Assembly: GCA_022376925.1 (NCBI GenBank)
Contig: JAIOJX010000031.1
Location: 138,774,854 to 138,838,853 of the forward strand
Source of the DNA: Tragulus kanchil
Taxonomy: Eukaryota; Chordata; Mammalia; Artiodactyla; Tragulidae
Direction of reading: 5' to 3'
Length of the DNA: 64,000 nt
Shown here: piece by piece, positions 1 through 10,935 of the stretch
Layout of the letters: every line of letters starts with the position of its first letter
How positions within the stretch are numbered: position 1 is the stretch's first letter
The notes under the pieces: generated by a model
Database searches by the model: none
Seen by the model: only the letters and a program-made list of their open reading frames with translations
Told to the model about the DNA's origin: nothing
Program-made: the position numbers and the translations under genes

Positions 1-260
1 GGTCACATCTCATTCTCATTTTTCCTTGGAATCCCCATCTATAAAACTGGGCTGAAGAGACCTACTCTCCTGACCTCACAGGTAGAAAATTAGATTAGAG
101 ACATGAAACCTGGAGAAGCACGATGTGACTGCAAGGTGCGAGCATCAATTTTCACATAACGTTACAAACCTTATTACAAACATGTTATCTGTTCATTGGG
201 GGAAACTTCAAATATGTAGATAAGAGAGTGATGAAAATGAAAATAGTCCATAATCACATC
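1..260. other. Single-copy left flank
   Basis: Non-coding sequence before the first duplicated block. I see no recognisable repeat, RNA or coding exon. Confidence 0.5.
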
Positions 261-1113
261 ACCTAGAGAGAACTGCTGTAAATAATTTAACAGATATCAT
301 GCTAAGATCTACATCTATCTACTTGAAATGGGACAACGCTCTTTGTGCAATGTTGAAATGTGATTTTTCACATAATAACGTGAATTCTCAGAGGTGTACT
401 TTGCCAAAGATTAAACTCGTGGGGTTTCCTCCCTCTACTCAGAGCCAGCAAATCACCTTGAAGCTGTCGAAGGTCATATCCCTCGTCCTCCAAAGAGCGG
501 ATGTACACAATATGGGTTCTTTTGGGAGCCTCATTCAGAAGGAAGGTCTGTGGCCCCGGGTCTATGGAAGAAGGATTATGTAATCAGACCCTTGGTGCTT
601 GGTGGGTGAAGAGGGACATGGTCTGTTCCACGGGGGAGGGTCCCTGGGAGGTAGAGGTTGGTGGCTCTGGTCCTAAGAGGTGATGAGTCATAGATCCAGA
701 ACCCAGGGTCCCAGGACCGGCCCAAATCTCTGGAAGTTGGTGGACTGGGGAGGAAAATGGGCTGCCTACTTACGCATCTAATTCTAGAGAGCCCTGAGCC
801 AAGCTTTGCACCAAAGGAGTACAAGAGAAGACCTCAACAGGGATCTAGACCACTGAGGACGGCAGCAGTTAGCCAGCCTCCTGGGTATGAGTTGCCCTCA
901 GCGTATTGAGTGGCTGCTCTACTACCGCTGTGTCCAATCCTGCTCTAGAATTTTCTCCATGCAGATAGCTAGATGGACCATCAACTACCCCTGTGATTCC
1001 TAGGAAAAGCCATAATTGTAAGAGACCTTAGGAGAGAGACATTAACTATTCTCTGAATCATAAGGGTGAAGGGTTGAACAACTCATCAGAAAAGGAAAAG
1101 AGACGTCCCTGTT
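261..1113. other. Non-repeat, non-coding DNA
   Basis: No gene recognised. Short open frames exist on both strands but lack splice context or family resemblance. The same DNA recurs at 1376-2228. Confidence 0.4.
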
Positions 1114-1311
1114 TGTAGTAGTCTGAATGATTCTCCCCCTATAGTGGGCTGTGTTCACTTAGGACTTGTGAATGTGACCTTATTTGGGAAAGAGGGTCTT
1201 CGCTGAATATATTAAGTAAAGGGTCTTGAGATAATGCCATTCTAGATTTAGGACAGGGCCTACATCCAATGATAGGTATCCTTACACAAGCAGAAGGATA
1301 TTTAAGACATC
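1114..1311 (+). repeat. MLT1-like LTR (MaLR) 5' fragment
   Basis: The order of short blocks matches the start of an MLT1/MaLR LTR: a 'tctgaatgattctcccc' head, then 'gaatgtgaccttatttgg', 'aagtaaagggtcttgagat' and 'ccaatgataggtatcctta'. Truncated at the block end. Repeated at 2229-2426 and, without its head, at 3357-3522. Confidence 0.65.
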
Positions 1312-2228
1312 AAATCCTTTACCTCTACTGGCAGCACTCAACAGGAGGGGCACCTTGCTGCTAATTTTCGCCTTTACCTAGAGAGAACTGCTGTAAATAA
1401 TTTAACAGATATCATGCTAAGATCTACATCTATCTACTTGAAATGGGACAACGCTCTTTGTGCAATGTTGAAATGTGATTTTTCACATAATAACGTGAAT
1501 TCTCAGAGGTGTACTTTGCCAAAGATTAAACTCGTGGGGTTTCCTCCCTCTACTCAGAGCCAGCAAATCACCTTGAAGCTGTCGAAGGTCATATCCCTCG
1601 TCCTCCAAAGAGCGGATGTACACAATATGGGTTCTTTTGGGAGCCTCATTCAGAAGGAAGGTCTGTGGCCCCGGGTCTATGGAAGAAGGATTATGTAATC
1701 AGACCCTTGGTGCTTGGTGGGTGAAGAGGGACATGGTCTGTTCCACGGGGGAGGGTCCCTGGGAGGTAGAGGTTGGTGGCTCTGGTCCTAAGAGGTGATG
1801 AGTCATAGATCCAGAACCCAGGGTCCCAGGACCGGCCCAAATCTCTGGAAGTTGGTGGACTGGGGAGGAAAATGGGCTGCCTACTTACGCATCTAATTCT
1901 AGAGAGCCCTGAGCCAAGCTTTGCACCAAAGGAGTACAAGAGAAGACCTCAACAGGGATCTAGACCACTGAGGACGGCAGCAGTTAGCCAGCCTCCTGGG
2001 TATGAGTTGCCCTCAGCGTATTGAGTGGCTGCTCTACTACCGCTGTGTCCAATCCTGCTCTAGAATTTTCTCCATGCAGATAGCTAGATGGACCATCAAC
2101 TACCCCTGTGATTCCTAGGAAAAGCCATAATTGTAAGAGACCTTAGGAGAGAGACATTAACTATTCTCTGAATCATAAGGGTGAAGGGTTGAACAACTCA
2201 TCAGAAAAGGAAAAGAGACGTCCCTGTT

Positions 2229-2426
2229 TGTAGTAGTCTGAATGATTCTCCCCCTATAGTGGGCTGTGTTCACTTAGGACTTGTGAATGTGACCTTATTT
2301 GGGAAAGAGGGTCTTCGCTGAATATATTAAGTAAAGGGTCTTGAGATAATGCCATTCTAGATTTAGGACAGGGCCTACATCCAATGATAGGTATCCTTAC
2401 ACAAGCAGAAGGATATTTAAGACATC
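2229..2426 (+). repeat. MLT1-like LTR fragment, second copy
   Basis: Copy of 1114-1311. Its 3' part (2261-2426) is also the left end of duplication B, so this stretch is present three times. Confidence 0.65.
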
Positions 2427-2490
2427 TTTATATGTAAGACTCTCCCTTTAGTGACCTCTACTGGCAGCACTCAACAGGAGGGGCACCTGC

Positions 2491-2716
2491 TGTGTACATG
2501 CTAAGTCGCTTCAGTTGTGTCAAACTCTTTGCTACCCTATGGATGGTGAGCCACCAGGCCCCTCTGTCCATGGGGCTCTCCAGGCAAGAATACTGGAGGG
2601 GGTTACTATGCCCTCCTCCAGGGATCTTCCCGACCCAAGGATTGAATCTGCAACTCTTATGTCTCCTGCACTGGCTGGTGGGTTCTTTACCACTAGTGCC
2701 GCCTGGGAAGCCCTAG
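2491..2716 (-). repeat. Bov-tA type SINE
   Basis: Reverse-complement Bov-tA signature: 'gctaagtcgcttcagttgtg', 'ggcaagaatactggag', 'ctttaccactagtgcc' and a terminal 'gggaagccc'. Moderately diverged. Frames that read through it are not genes. Duplicated at 3587-3812. Confidence 0.9.
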
Positions 2717-3009
2717 CGGAGTGGTGGAATTTGGAAAGTCAGAGTCCAACATCACGGAACAAGTACACACACGGACATGGAGCTAGGACTCAGAAGGCGA
2801 GGCAGGTGATACAAGAACCGTGGGTCCATTTGTATCCAGTCCTACCTGTGAGTCCCATTCATGCTTCCAGGGGATCTATTTTTGTCCGGGCAGCCAGAGT
2901 TGTTTTCTGTTGCTTACAACCATGTAGAGCTTAACTAGCAGACTGCAGGTACTCAATTAGCAACCTGCTCTTCGCAGGCTGTTGCTAGCAGGTAGAGCTT
3001 ACCAGATGG

Positions 3010-3150
3010 GTGGTCCTCATATAAAGAAAGGATGACACCCATATTACAGAGGAGGAAATTGAGGTTTGATGAGATCGCATCTCCTACTCAAACTTGGTCA
3101 GTGGTAGTGTTATGATCAGAACCCAGGTCTCCTCAACTCAAAGCCTTTCT
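3010..3150 (+). repeat. MIR-like fragment
   Basis: Core-MIR-like order: 'attacagaggaggaaattga', then 'cagtggtagtgttatgatc' and 'agaacccaggtctcc'. Old and diverged. Further copies at about 4106-4246 and, in part, 5227-5297. Confidence 0.5.
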
Positions 3151-3586
3151 CTCTCGTTTTGCTTCTCACCCAACCTGCTAAGTCCAGAAAACAAAGGAAA
3201 CTCTGAACCTCCTGGGCTGGTGATGCTCTCCACGTCCTGCAGAAAAGAAAACGGAAGATCTATGGATTTTCTTTACAGCCAGCCAGAGCGGCAAGTCTGT
3301 TTAAGCGAAGTGTCAGTTTGCCCATTACCTTGATAGAAGAGAATTCCTTCAGTTTTGGGCTGTGTTCACTTAGGACTTGTGAATGTGACCTTATTTGGGA
3401 AAGAGGGTCTTCGCTGAATATATTAAGTAAAGGGTCTTGAGATAATGCCATTCTAGATTTAGGACAGGGCCTACATCCAATGATAGGTATCCTTACACAA
3501 GCAGAAGGATATTTAAGACATCTTTATATGTAAGACTCTCCCTTTAGTGACCTCTACTGGCAGCACTCAACAGGAGGGGCACCTGC

Positions 3587-3812
3587 TGTGTACATGCTAA
3601 GTCGCTTCAGTTGTGTCAAACTCTTTGCTACCCTATGGATGGTGAGCCACCAGGCCCCTCTGTCCATGGGGCTCTCCAGGCAAGAATACTGGAGGGGGTT
3701 ACTATGCCCTCCTCCAGGGATCTTCCCGACCCAAGGATTGAATCTGCAACTCTTATGTCTCCTGCACTGGCTGGTGGGTTCTTTACCACTAGTGCCGCCT
3801 GGGAAGCCCTAG
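3587..3812 (-). repeat. Bov-tA type SINE, second copy
   Basis: Copy of 2491-2716 within duplication B. Confidence 0.9.
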
Positions 3813-4173
3813 CGGAGTGGTGGAATTTGGAAAGTCAGAGTCCAACATCACGGAACAAGTACACACACGGACATGGAGCTAGGACTCAGAAGGCGAGGCA
3901 GGTGATACAAGAACCGTGGGTCCATTTGTATCCAGTCCTACCTGTGAGTCCCATTCATGCTTCCAGGGGATCTATTTTTGTCCGGGCAGCCAGAGTTGTT
4001 TTCTGTTGCTTACAACCATGTAGAGCTTAACTAGCAGACTGCAGGTACTCAATTAGCAACCTGCTCTTCGCAGGCTGTTGCTAGCAGGTAGAGCTTACCA
4101 GATGGGTGGTCCTCATATAAAGAAAGGATGACACCCATATTACAGAGGAGGAAATTGAGGTTTGATGAGATCG

Positions 4174-6279
4174 CATCTCCTACTCAAACTTGGTCAGTGG
4201 TAGTGTTATGATCAGAACCCAGGTCTCCTCAACTCAAAGCCTTTCTCTCTCGTTTTGCTTCTCACCCAACCTGCTAAGTCCAGAAAACAAAGGAAACTCT
4301 GAACCTCCTGGGCTGGTGATGCTCTCCACGTCCTGCAGAAAAGAAAACGGAAGATCTATGGATTTTCTTTACAGCCAGCCAGAGCGGCAAGTCTGTTTAA
4401 GCGAAGTGTCAGTTTGCCCATTACCTTGATAGAAGAGAATTGAATGTAACAACTTTTAAGTTGTTGGAGAGGTGGCGATTGAATGGAAACAAGTGGCCTT
4501 TAAATTTCTTCCCAGAATGACTTTGAGATGAGGCAGAGAGACAGAGCGTGTTTCTTTCTCTTTGATCAGTTCCCCCTCTTATTCTCCAGTAATTTCTCAA
4601 GTGTCATGATAAGCCCTGGGAAAGTCTCTTCCCCAGGAGGGCTCTCCCCTGTGCTTTCCAGGAGAGGCAGGGCTTCAGTCTCTGCAATGAGTTTCTTTAG
4701 GCATCTTGAAAGTTGGCCATAAAGATACATTGTAGGAGAAGGTGCCTGCAAGAACTCTGAGATGGAATAAAAATCTTTTCCAGGTTTAGAAAATAAAAAA
4801 TGACTGAGACACTGCTCTATTGATTTTCTTTCCCTGATCTCACACCACTGGGTGAATAAATTATTCTTGGAGGTTTTGTACAAATTACTCAATAAAGTCA
4901 CAAGCAATGTGTCTGGTAAATGTGGCTTGCTTTGATTTCAAGTCCACAGGGCAGTCCATGGCAGGCAGAGAGCCTGTGCTAAGGTGGAAGAGAGCTTGGG
5001 GGCCATGGAATTCAGCTCTCTGACTTCATGGGTGGGAATAATGGAAGGCAGGGTGACTGGGAGATGCACCTGGGGTCATAGAGAAAGATGAGAACACAGA
5101 GCACTGGACCGCACCATGCTGTCTCCAAATGTGGAGACAGATAAGCTAGGAACTGTGATGGTTCACTATGTGTGTCACCTTGTCTGGGTTACAGGTGCCA
5201 GCGGTAATTCTGGATGAAGGTGGATCCATCTCCTACTCAAACTTGGTCAGTGGTAGTGTTATGATCAGAACCCAGGTCTCCTCAACTCAAAGCCTTTCTC
5301 TCGTTTTGCTTCTCACCCAACCTGCTAAGTCCAGAAAACAAAGGAAACTCTGAACCTCCTGGGCTGGTGATGCTCTCCACGTCCTGCAGAAAAGAAAACG
5401 GAAGATCTATGGATTTTCTTTACAGCCAGCCAGAGCGGCAAGTCTGTTTAAGCGAAGTGTCAGTTTGCCCATTACCTTGATAGAAGAGAATTGAATGTAA
5501 CAACTTTTAAGTTGTTGGAGAGGTGGCGATTGAATGGAAACAAGTGGCCTTTAAATTTCTTCCCAGAATGACTTTGAGATGAGGCAGAGAGACAGAGCGT
5601 GTTTCTTTCTCTTTGATCAGTTCCCCCTCTTATTCTCCAGTAATTTCTCAAGTGTCATGATAAGCCCTGGGAAAGTCTCTTCCCCAGGAGGGCTCTCCCC
5701 TGTGCTTTCCAGGAGAGGCAGGGCTTCAGTCTCTGCAATGAGTTTCTTTAGGCATCTTGAAAGTTGGCCATAAAGATACATTGTAGGAGAAGGTGCCTGC
5801 AAGAACTCTGAGATGGAATAAAAATCTTTTCCAGGTTTAGAAAATAAAAAATGACTGAGACACTGCTCTATTGATTTTCTTTCCCTGATCTCACACCACT
5901 GGGTGAATAAATTATTCTTGGAGGTTTTGTACAAATTACTCAATAAAGTCACAAGCAATGTGTCTGGTAAATGTGGCTTGCTTTGATTTCAAGTCCACAG
6001 GGCAGTCCATGGCAGGCAGAGAGCCTGTGCTAAGGTGGAAGAGAGCTTGGGGGCCATGGAATTCAGCTCTCTGACTTCATGGGTGGGAATAATGGAAGGC
6101 AGGGTGACTGGGAGATGCACCTGGGGTCATAGAGAAAGATGAGAACACAGAGCACTGGACCGCACCATGCTGTCTCCAAATGTGGAGACAGATAAGCTAG
6201 GAACTGTGATGGTTCACTATGTGTGTCACCTTGTCTGGGTTACAGGTGCCAGCGGTAATTCTGGATGAAGGTGGATCCA
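4174..6279 (+). repeat. Local direct duplication C (about 1.05 kb x 2)
   Basis: Copy 1 is 4174-5226 and copy 2 is 5227-6279 (offset 1053, then 1051 after a 2-bp CT deletion near 5297). There is no filler; the join lies in the shared hexamer CATCTC. 4174-4441 is also the right end of duplication B, so it exists three times (from 3078, 4174 and 5227). Confidence 0.95.
4566..4943 (-). other. Unclassified open frame of about 120 codons
   Basis: On the minus strand a frame stays open for roughly 120 codons after an in-frame TGA, with no ATG near its start. The peptide contains blocks such as 'KSIEQCLSHFLF' and 'FPGLIMTLEKLLENKRGN' and is not built from a SINE or LINE that I recognise. I cannot name a family. 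No strong splice site borders it, so it may be chance or an old retrocopy. It is repeated unchanged at 5617-5994. Confidence 0.15.
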
Positions 6280-6916
6280 TCTCTCAGGTGTGTATGAATG
6301 AGATTAGCATTTGAATCAGTAGGCTGAATAAGGAGATGCCTTCCTTTACCTGAGAGGAGCTTCATCAGATCATTTGAAGAGCTGGCTGGAAAAATAAGGG
6401 TTAAAAGAGAGAAGAGCCTGACCACTGAGCTGGATCATGAGTCTTTTCCTGCCTTCAGACTTGAACTAAAGCACTGGCTTTTCTCGAGTCTCCAGTCTGT
6501 TGGAATTTGGACTAGAGTTTACACCATCATCTGGGGTTTCCTTGGTGACTCAGATGATCAAGAATCTGCCTGCAATACAGGAGACCCAAGTTTGATCCCT
6601 AGGTCAGGAAGATCCCCTGGAGAAAGGAATAACTATGCACTCCAGTACCAAAGCCCATGGACAGAGGAGCCTGACAGGCTACAGCCCACGGGGTCACAAA
6701 AAGCTGGACACAACTGAGTGACTAACGTACCATCATAATGGAGCAACACTGCGGCATCTTCTGGATCCCTAGCTTATTAACTGCAGATTTGGAACCTTCT
6801 CAGCCTCCAGACTTGTGTAAGCCAATTCCATATAATAAATATCTTTATTAATAAATAAGTACATACATACATATATCCTTTTGGTTCTATTTCCCTGAAG
6901 AATCCTGACGAATACA
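6205..6916 (+). repeat. MLT2-like (ERVL) LTR with nested SINE
   Basis: Begins 'tgtgatggttcactatgtgt' and ends 'cctgacgaataca', with internal 'gattagcatttgaatcagta', 'ttttcctgccttcagactt' and 'ataataaatatctttatta'. These blocks match the layout of MLT2-class ERVL LTRs. A Bov-tA SINE (6534-6727) interrupts it. No internal viral genes. Duplicated at 7298-8008, and its first bases also occur at 5154-5226. Confidence 0.65.
6534..6727 (+). repeat. Bov-tA type SINE nested in MLT2-like LTR
   Basis: Forward Bov-tA: 'tttccttggtgactcagatg', 'tgcctgcaatacaggagac', 'aggaagatcccctggagaa', and a 'gacacaactgagtgactaac' end. Flanked by ACCATCAT at 6523-6530 and 6729-6736, a likely target-site duplication. 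Duplicated at 7627-7819. Confidence 0.9.
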
Positions 6917-7297
6917 GTGCCCATGAGTAGGAGAGAAAAAAAAAGTGGTGATTTACCCAAAAGCTGGACATCTGAAAGAGCAAAAAGAAGTATTGAACAT
7001 CCTTACCTGAATTTACAAATGCATCATTATCAAAGGGCCGTGATCTGTTTTCTCCATGAATTCCCTGTTTTGTCTTTTTTTAGTAGACAGCAATTTTGAG
7101 ATCACTCTGTTATTTCTTCAACTACACAAGACGGCCTACAGCAAGGTTGCAGAATAACAGCTTTAGGCTGGCATCACCCTGAAGATGCATTCTGTTTGAC
7201 CCACACTGTGGGGTTTTTCCCCACCTTAGAAAGATGAGAACACAGAGCACTGGAGCACCATGCTGTCTCCAAATGTGGAGACAGATAAGCTAGGAAC

Positions 7298-8008
7298 TGT
7301 GATGGTTCACTATGTGTGTCACCTTGTCTGGGTTACAGGTGCCAGCGGTAATTCTGGATGAAGGTGGATCCATCTCTCAGGTGTGTATGAATGAGATTAG
7401 CATTTGAATCAGTAGGCTGAATAAGGAGATGCCTTCCTTTACCTGAGAGGAGCTTCATCAGATCATTTGAAGAGCTGGCTGGAAAAATAAGGGTTAAAAG
7501 AGAGAAGAGCCTGACCACTGAGCTGGATCATGAGTCTTTTCCTGCCTTCAGACTTGAACTAAAGCACTGGCTTTTCTCGAGTCTCCAGTCTGTTGGAATT
7601 TGGACTAGAGTTTACACCATCATCTGGGGTTTCCTTGGTGACTCAGATGATCAAGAATCTGCCTGCAATACAGGAGACCCAAGTTTGATCCCTAGGTCAG
7701 GAAGATCCCCTGGAGAAAGGAATAACTATGCACTCCAGTACCAAAGCCCATGGACAGAAGAGCCTGACAGGCTACAGCCCACGGGTCACAAAAAGCTGGA
7801 CACAACTGAGTGACTAACGTACCATCATAATGGAGCAACACTGCGGCATCTTCTGGATCCCTAGCTTATTAACTGCAGATTTGGAACCTTCTCAGCCTCC
7901 AGACTTGTGTAAGCCAATTCCATATAATAAATATCTTTATTAATAAATAAGTACATACATACATATATCCTTTTGGTTCTATTTCCCTGAAGAATCCTGA
8001 CGAATACA
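7298..8008 (+). repeat. MLT2-like LTR, second copy
   Basis: Copy of 6205-6916 in duplication D, including the nested SINE at 7627-7819. Confidence 0.65.
7627..7819 (+). repeat. Bov-tA type SINE, second copy
   Basis: Copy of 6534-6727, differing at two positions seen by eye ('cagaggagcc' against 'cagaagagcc', and one G fewer in 'cacgggg'). Confidence 0.9.
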
Positions 8009-8317
8009 GTGCCCATGAGTAGGAGAGAACACAAAAGTGGTGATTTACCCAAAAGCTGGACATCTGAAAGAGCAAAAAGAAGTATTGAACATCCTTACCT
8101 GAATTTACAAATGCATCATTATCAAAGGGCCGTGATCTGTTTTCTCCATGAATTCCCTGTTTTGTCTTTTTTTAGTAGACAGCAATTTTGAGATCACTCT
8201 GTTATTTCTTCAACTACACAAGACGGCCTACAGCAAGGTTGCAGAATAACAGCTTTAGGCTGGCATCACCCTGAAGATGCATTCTGTTTGACCCACACTG
8301 TGGGGTTTTTCCCCCAC

Positions 8318-8897
8318 TTTGTCTTTTTGGCAGTTCTCTTTAGCATATACTGTTTTAAGTATTTTTAAACTTATAGATTTTAAGTCAAGGGATTTTACAA
8401 TAAAAAAAATCCACCTTTATTGCTTTAGAAACAAAATGACAAGATTCAGCAATGCTTGACTTCTAAATGACCACAATTTGGTGGGTTAAGTAGCAGTTGT
8501 ACTTTCCGTGACTGCGAGTCTCAGGACGTTCCCCTAGCCTCCACCATTCTCAAATGTCTCCCCAATGCTGAAGCACCATTTGTTGTCCTGCTGTGCTACC
8601 CAGATCAATTATCAAATGAGTCAGAATGTCTTTGAGATAAAGACATCGATTCAATAGATTAACATTTCTCTGCTGCTGACTACCCCTAGGAGACTGTTTG
8701 GAGGCGGGAATACAAAGATAACATCAGCGTGGGTTTTGCCCATGATGAGAGTGGTCATGATGAAATCGGTTCCTGTATTCACAAGTTAGTTCTCATTTCT
8801 TCTATTCTCATTAGGTAGGCAGGCTGCCGGTTTGGCTGGAGCAGGTATGTAGATTGAGAGGACTTAGGATATGGTAAAGAGGTAAGGTAGTGTCAAA
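8318..8897. other. Non-repeat, non-coding DNA
   Basis: No gene or recognisable repeat seen. Present again at about 9409-9988. Confidence 0.4.
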
Positions 8898-9122
8898 GGG
8901 GTTTCTCAAGTGGCTCAGTAGCAAAGAATTTGACAGCCAGTGCAAGAAATGCAAGAAACACAAGTTCGATCCCTAGGTCAAGTAGATCCCCTGGAGAAGG
9001 TGAAGGAGGAAATGGCAACCCACTCCAGGATTCTTGCCTGGAGAATTCCATGGACAGAGCAGTCCGGCCGGGTACAGTCTGTAGGATCATGAAGGGTTAG
9101 ACATGACTGAGCACACACACAC
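8898..9122 (+). repeat. Bov-tA type SINE
   Basis: Forward Bov-tA signature: 'caagtggctcagtagcaaag', 'gatcccctggagaaggtgaa', 'caacccactccaggattctt', 'gacatgactgagcacacac', followed by a short (AC)n run. Duplicated at 9989-10213. Confidence 0.9.
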
Positions 9123-9988
9123 GCCAGCATGCACTTGTCAAGCTGAGGTAAGCTGCTGCACATGGGCGTTTTATCTGTGGAAGTGAAAGTACTGTAGAAT
9201 AGTTTCTTAGTGAGAGTATGGCAATCATAAAAAGAAGAATGGTGACAGAGACCAGCTGTCCACCAAGTTACCCTTCTTTCCCCGGGTACTCAGCTAGATT
9301 ACATTTCCCAGAATTCTCTAACAGTAGGCAAGACCATGTGATTTTAAAAAAATCCACCTTTATGAAGATGCATTCTGTTTGACCCACACTGTGGGGTTTT
9401 TCCCCCACTTTGTCTTTTTGGCAGTTCTCTTTAGCATATACTGTTTTAAGTATTTTTAAACTTATAGATTTTAAGTCAAGGGATTTTACAATAAAAAAAA
9501 TCCACCTTTATTGCTTTAGAAACAAAATGACAAGATTCAGCAATGCTTGACTTCTAAATGACCACAATTTGGTGGGTTAAGTAGCAGTTGTACTTTCCGT
9601 GACTGCGAGTCTCAGGACGTTCCCCTAGCCTCCACCATTCTCAAATGTCTCCCCAATGCTGAAGCACCATTTGTTGTCCTGCTGTGCTACCCAGATCAAT
9701 TATCAAATGAGTCAGAATGTCTTTGAGATAAAGACATCGATTCAATAGATTAACATTTCTCTGCTGCTGACTACCCCTAGGAGACTGTTTGGAGGCGGGA
9801 ATACAAAGATAACATCAGCGTGGGTTTTGCCCATGATGAGAGTGGTCATGATGAAATCGGTTCCTGTATTCACAAGTTAGTTCTCATTTCTTCTATTCTC
9901 ATTAGGTAGGCAGGCTGCCGGTTTGGCTGGAGCAGGTATGTAGATTGAGAGGACTTAGGATATGGTAAAGAGGTAAGGTAGTGTCAAA

Positions 9989-10213
9989 GGGGTTTCTCAA
10001 GTGGCTCAGTAGCAAAGAATTTGACAGCCAGTGCAAGAAATGCAAGAAACACAAGTTCGATCCCTAGGTCAAGTAGATCCCCTGGAGAAGGTGAAGGAGG
10101 AAATGGCAACCCACTCCAGGATTCTTGCCTGGAGAATTCCATGGACAGAGCAGTCCGGCCGGGTACAGTCTGTAGGATCATGAAGGGTTAGACATGACTG
10201 AGCACACACACAC
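9989..10213 (+). repeat. Bov-tA type SINE, second copy
   Basis: Copy of 8898-9122 in duplication E. Confidence 0.9.
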
Positions 10214-10721
10214 GCCAGCATGCACTTGTCAAGCTGAGGTAAGCTGCTGCACATGGGCGTTTTATCTGTGGAAGTGAAAGTACTGTAGAATAGTTTCTTA
10301 GTGAGAGTATGGCAATCATAAAAAGAAGAATGGTGACAGAGACCAGCTGTCCACCAAGTTACCCTTCTTTCCCCGGGTACTCAGCTAGATTACATTTCCC
10401 AGAATTCTCTAACAGTAGGCAAGACCATGTGATTGAATTCCAGCCAAGGTAAGTGGGAGCCATAGCATTTTTAAACCTGAGTCTCCCAACTCTCTCAAGT
10501 GACAGCTTCAACCTTCTTGCCTCTTTCAACAGCTGCATATGGAGATCATGAAGCTGTAGCCATGTCATGGAAAGAGCCTAGAACCCTCAGTTCACCGTGT
10601 AGGGGTGGATACCTGTGTTAGACTGTGATGGGGACAAGAAACAAGCCTTTACTTTGTTAAGCCACTGAGATTTGGGGATTTATTGTCATTTCCTTAATGG
10701 TAACAACAATAATGACAAGAA

Positions 10722-10935
10722 TAATTTCTGAAATGCTTACTCTGTGTTAGGCATTAAGCCAAGTGCATACATACATTATCAGATTAAGTCATTGCAATTT
10801 TCTAAGGGAGGCATTTTTTACTAATATTCCCACTTAACAGTGAAGAAATTGAAGTACAGAGAGGTTAAGTGACTTGCCCAGGATCACAGAGCTACTAATT
10901 GGAAACAATGCTTTATAGGAGAGTTATTCTTGAGC
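10722..10935 (+). repeat. MIR SINE
   Basis: Clear MIR core: 'actctgtgttaggcattaag', 'gtgaagaaattgaagtacag', 'agaggttaagtgacttgccc', 'ggatcacagagctactaatt'. Just upstream, 10652-10680 ('gttaagccactgagatttgg') looks like the 3' end of an older LTR. Confidence 0.8.

Larger units (their letters stand above)
261..2426 (+). repeat. Local direct duplication A (about 1.05 kb x 2)
   Basis: Copy 1 is 261-1311 and copy 2 is 1376-2426 (offset 1115), with no difference seen by eye. The 64-bp junction (1312-1375) is not random: 1321-1354 repeats sequence found again at 2454-2487, as if copy 1 continued with a damaged end. The block holds single-copy DNA plus an MLT1-like LTR start. Probably an unmerged contig overlap. 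Confidence 0.95.
2261..4441 (+). repeat. Local direct duplication B (about 1.09 kb x 2)
   Basis: Copy 1 is 2261-3345 and copy 2 is 3357-4441 (offset 1096), apparently identical, with an 11-bp filler at 3346-3356. The left 166 bp overlap duplication A. Contains a Bov-tA SINE and a MIR-like stretch. Confidence 0.95.
6133..8317 (+). repeat. Local direct duplication D (about 1.09 kb x 2)
   Basis: Copy 1 is 6133-7224 and copy 2 is 7228-8317. Differences include a 2-bp loss near 7256, a 1-bp loss in a G run near 7784, and 'gagaaaaaaaaagt' against 'gagaacacaaaagt' (6932 against 8024). 6133-6279 overlaps duplication C. Confidence 0.95.
8272..10434 (+). repeat. Local direct duplication E (about 1.07 kb x 2)
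   Basis: Copy 1 is 8272-9343 and copy 2 is 9363-10434 (offset 1091), apparently identical. The 19-bp filler 9344-9362 nearly repeats an internal piece of the same block ('aaaaaaatccaccttta', found at about 8403). The first 45 bp overlap duplication D. Confidence 0.95.
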
